DNA of 64,000 nucleotides, from NCBI GenBank assembly GCA_022828595.1, contig JAKGHH010000003.1, positions 13,268,934-13,332,933 of the forward strand. The letters run 5' to 3'. The notes under the pieces are model-generated. The model had not been told where the DNA came from. It did no database searches and worked only from the letters and a program-made list of their open reading frames with translations. Shown here piece by piece: positions 61,801-64,000 of the stretch; position 1 is the first letter of the stretch; each line of letters begins with the position of its first letter. The translations under genes and the position numbers were made by a program. This DNA is from Nelumbo lutea (taxonomy: Eukaryota > Streptophyta > Magnoliopsida > Proteales > Nelumbonaceae).

Positions 61801-63305
61801 CAAATCCTTCTAAATGAAAAGGATAGCTCCTAGAGGTGAATGAAATAAACATAGTGTCTTCATAAGGGGCTGAAAGGACAGAGGAAAGTGTAAACTCTGG
61901 AAATCTTCACTCCCTATATGATGAATCATAACTAGTGAAAGCATAAAAACTAAATATCCACTCTGACAATGGTTTTAACATTCCACGTATTTCGATCTAG
62001 GGCATTTACCGTATGAAGGCTGAATAATTAGCATAAACACTTTTACGCAATTCCTCTGCAGAAGCCTTCTTTAGATCTAAAAGGTGAGAGCACAAATGCC
62101 TAATTTCCTGTCAATCAACCCACAAACTATCAACTTTGCGTTTTATGAATTATAAATACGGAAAGGATTAGTCCCACTAATCACCAAAAAAGCTGATTAA
62201 TGGAAAGCAAAGAAGTAGACAAGAATAAAAAATGGAGCAATTAATTGAATAAAAGAAATGCCTTCCTCCTACAACTATGGTAACTGCCTTGTGGTCTGTT
62301 CTGTGAAACTTCAGTTTTGCCCATATGCCTGTATGAGTCTTTCCTCATACCTATCAATGAGATGGTCTTACATCAAAGGGCGGTCTGTGCCAGCTTAAGA
62401 AAGAACCCCGTGAACAAGAAATAAAATCCCCATCAGAAGTTATTGGTTTCTTCACTACTCACACAAACAAACAGAATCATATTGCATTAAACAAATCATT
62501 CAGAATCTTCAGCATGATGAACAAAACGATAACTGCTTCATATGATGCCAAAAGCCCATAACAAAGTAGACTCAACAACAATATAGCAATTGCAGAAAAC
62601 AATGGATCATTTAATAATTCAGAACCCAACTCAAATGATTCTGCTATTAGATGTGAACTAGAAGATCAACAAAAGTTAAATGGGGGGCCACTGAAGTTGG
62701 ATTTTTCTTTAAATGTTAATTTCCTTATCTACCATCCAATCCAATACTCTTGCTTTTAATTATTACGACGGGTGGAAGAGTTGGTGAAACGCAACTTTAG
62801 AAGTACGAAACCATTTCTAGATCGGGTCAGGAATTTATAATACGATGGTTAGCAAAGCTTAGATTATTACGGCAAAACTGAGCTCTGATTTTATTTTTTT
62901 ATATATATATATTTTTACTTCACAACCACGATATTGTTTGAACAAAAAATGTTGAATTGAACTTTGATTGATTTCTCTACGAGATAAAGTTATACAAATA
63001 ATTTACGTACATCAAAACAATATAATAATAATCAAGATGCGGAGCTGAGAAGAAGGGTTAAGCAAATTGTTGAATTGAAAAGAATAAAAAGGAACCTTCT
63101 CGCTCATGGTCTGGCATTTGGAAGTGAGGTAGGAATCTGGGTCGAAGTTAGTGCCCTTGAAGATCTTGAGCTTGTCGCTGAGCGCTTGCTGCATTGCAGC
63201 ATCACCGGTACTGATATCCAGAGTATCCCCATCATCATCAGTTGGGATGACTCCGCTAGATGGGAGTGGTGCTCTCGATCGAGATGACTTCACCGGTGAT
63301 GCCAT
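58894..63305 (-). CDS. EXO84B: exocyst complex subunit EXO84B
   Basis: Minus-strand exons are 63305-63096, 62107-62010, 61432-60415, 60237-59722, 59590-59402, 59302-59166 and 59041-58894; all introns are GT-AG, phases agree, and the product is 771 residues. The N-terminal part has FDPDSYLTSKCQTMSEKEIR and the coiled segment KEISDLEGELLSIRNL. The central Exo84 C-terminal-type region includes SLRPSSTSYGGAFTAALSQ, VQIALGHCSLLEARGL and EFFEDVGPLLSMQL. LPEDEWFAD lies near the end, and the last residues are SPTASISAQSNGYTE, matching the SPTASVSAQS ending of Arabidopsis EXO84B. EXO84 is one of the eight exocyst subunits that tether secretory vesicles to the plasma membrane. Exon 3 is unusually long (1018 bp). 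No domain is missing, so it should be functional. Confidence 0.95.
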
Positions 63306-63745
63306 TTTTTTACTGTTGATGTTACCATTAAACCATTACGTATCCAAAATGCAAATTTATTTTTGTTTGATACGAAATGAATTGAAATATAGTCAAATTA
63401 TCTAATACATCACGAGACAAACAAATTCTTCGCTCCTTTAGTTCTACGTTACGTCTGGTTAAAAAACAGGAGATCGATAATTTCAGTGATATGTGTCTCA
63501 TGGGCAAAAACAAAAAAAAAGAAGAAAGAAGATGAATCACGATCACGAGAAAGGAGGAAAGAGATGGAGAAACCTGCAACCTGCAACCACAGCACCCCGC
63601 ACCCATTTACAACTGCATCTTCTTTCTTTCTTTCTTTCTGTTTTCTCAGTCATGAAAAATAAGAATTAACAAGTCAGCTCGAATTGGTCAAATATTATTC
63701 TGTCTATTAAAAGAAAATCACCGAGTGTACGCTTATTATTTCATA
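63306..63745 (-). promoter_or_regulatory. EXO84B 5' leader and proximal promoter region
   Basis: About 440 bp upstream of the EXO84B start codon up to the MITE-like sequence. It includes a CTGCAACCTGCAACC stretch near 63575 and TTTC repeats near 63624. I see no clear TATA box. A 5' intron is possible. Confidence 0.4.
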
Positions 63746-64000
63746 GGGTAAATTATAAATACCCCCCTGTACTATGGGGTCTGTGACAAAGACCCTTTTA
63801 TTTTTTTTTGCGACAAAACCCCTGTACTATGACCACGAGACAAAGACCCCCCTTGACCGTTAAGTAGGATAACGGAATGCGTTAAAATACTAAAATACCC
63901 TATTAAGCTTTTTCTATTTTATTTTTTGCCCTTTTCTCTAAACCTATTTAACCTATTGTTTTCCCTTTCTTCTCTATTTTTCCCCTCCCTCACTGTCCTC
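63746..64000. repeat. Mutator-like MITE left part, cut by the window edge
   Basis: It begins GGGTAAATTATAAATACCCC and continues CCTGTACTATGGGG, then repeats the word CCCCTGTACTATG about 70 bp later. The start resembles the left arm at 37410 (GGGAAAATTCTTGATAGGTA, then CCCTGTACTTTATGG). The right end is outside the window. Confidence 0.5.

Noticed and set aside
1..64000. tRNA, rRNA, CRISPR, bacterial operon or organelle insertions
   Set aside because: I looked for tRNA-like boxes, rRNA words, regular spacer arrays and organelle genes. The only Pol III boxes are in the SINE; the rest is absent as far as reading by eye can tell.

Overview
The window is nuclear DNA of a flowering plant. The evidence is intron-rich genes of plant-only families (bHLH79-type, TDF1/MYB35-type R2R3-MYB, DUF1336/EDR2-C, EXO84B), an AT-rich background, and many MITEs, Helitron-like, LTR and SINE-like sequences. 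The species cannot be fixed from the sequence. All exon models were made by hand from reading frame, intron phase, splice sites and family knowledge; no transcript or database search was used.

Layout. 1-4630: upstream spacer with Tourist-like MITEs. 4632-9018 (+): bHLH79-like transcription factor, 6 coding exons. 9019-25901: about 17 kb of transposon-rich, partly extremely AT-rich spacer. It holds hAT-type MITEs with clean 8-bp target duplications, a GC-rich LTR-like block, and two adjacent Helitron-like copies, one split by a probable solo LTR. 25902-34605 (+): a coiled-coil protein gene of 14 inferred exons, with one probable U12-type AT-AC intron and two GC-AG introns. 34606-43397: MITEs and a decayed gag-only LTR retrotransposon on the minus strand (39417-42796). 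43398-49471 (+): DUF1336 (EDR2 C-terminal) protein with a possible N-myristoylation site, 9 exons. 50477-52477 (-): TDF1/MYB35-like MYB with a GC-AG first intron. 53741-55702 (-): intronless secreted LRR protein. 55703-58893: spacer with one hAT MITE. 58894-63305 (-): exocyst subunit EXO84B, 7 exons. The last 255 bases look like the start of a Mutator-like MITE cut by the window edge.

The genes do not form a pathway. They are independent loci: two transcription factors, an exocytosis tether, a membrane-associated DUF1336 protein, an extracellular LRR protein and a coiled-coil protein. The strongest leads are the cluster of non-canonical introns in the coiled-coil gene, the GC donor in the MYB gene, and a set of hAT-type MITEs that share ends and target duplications but have divergent interiors built from degenerate short words.
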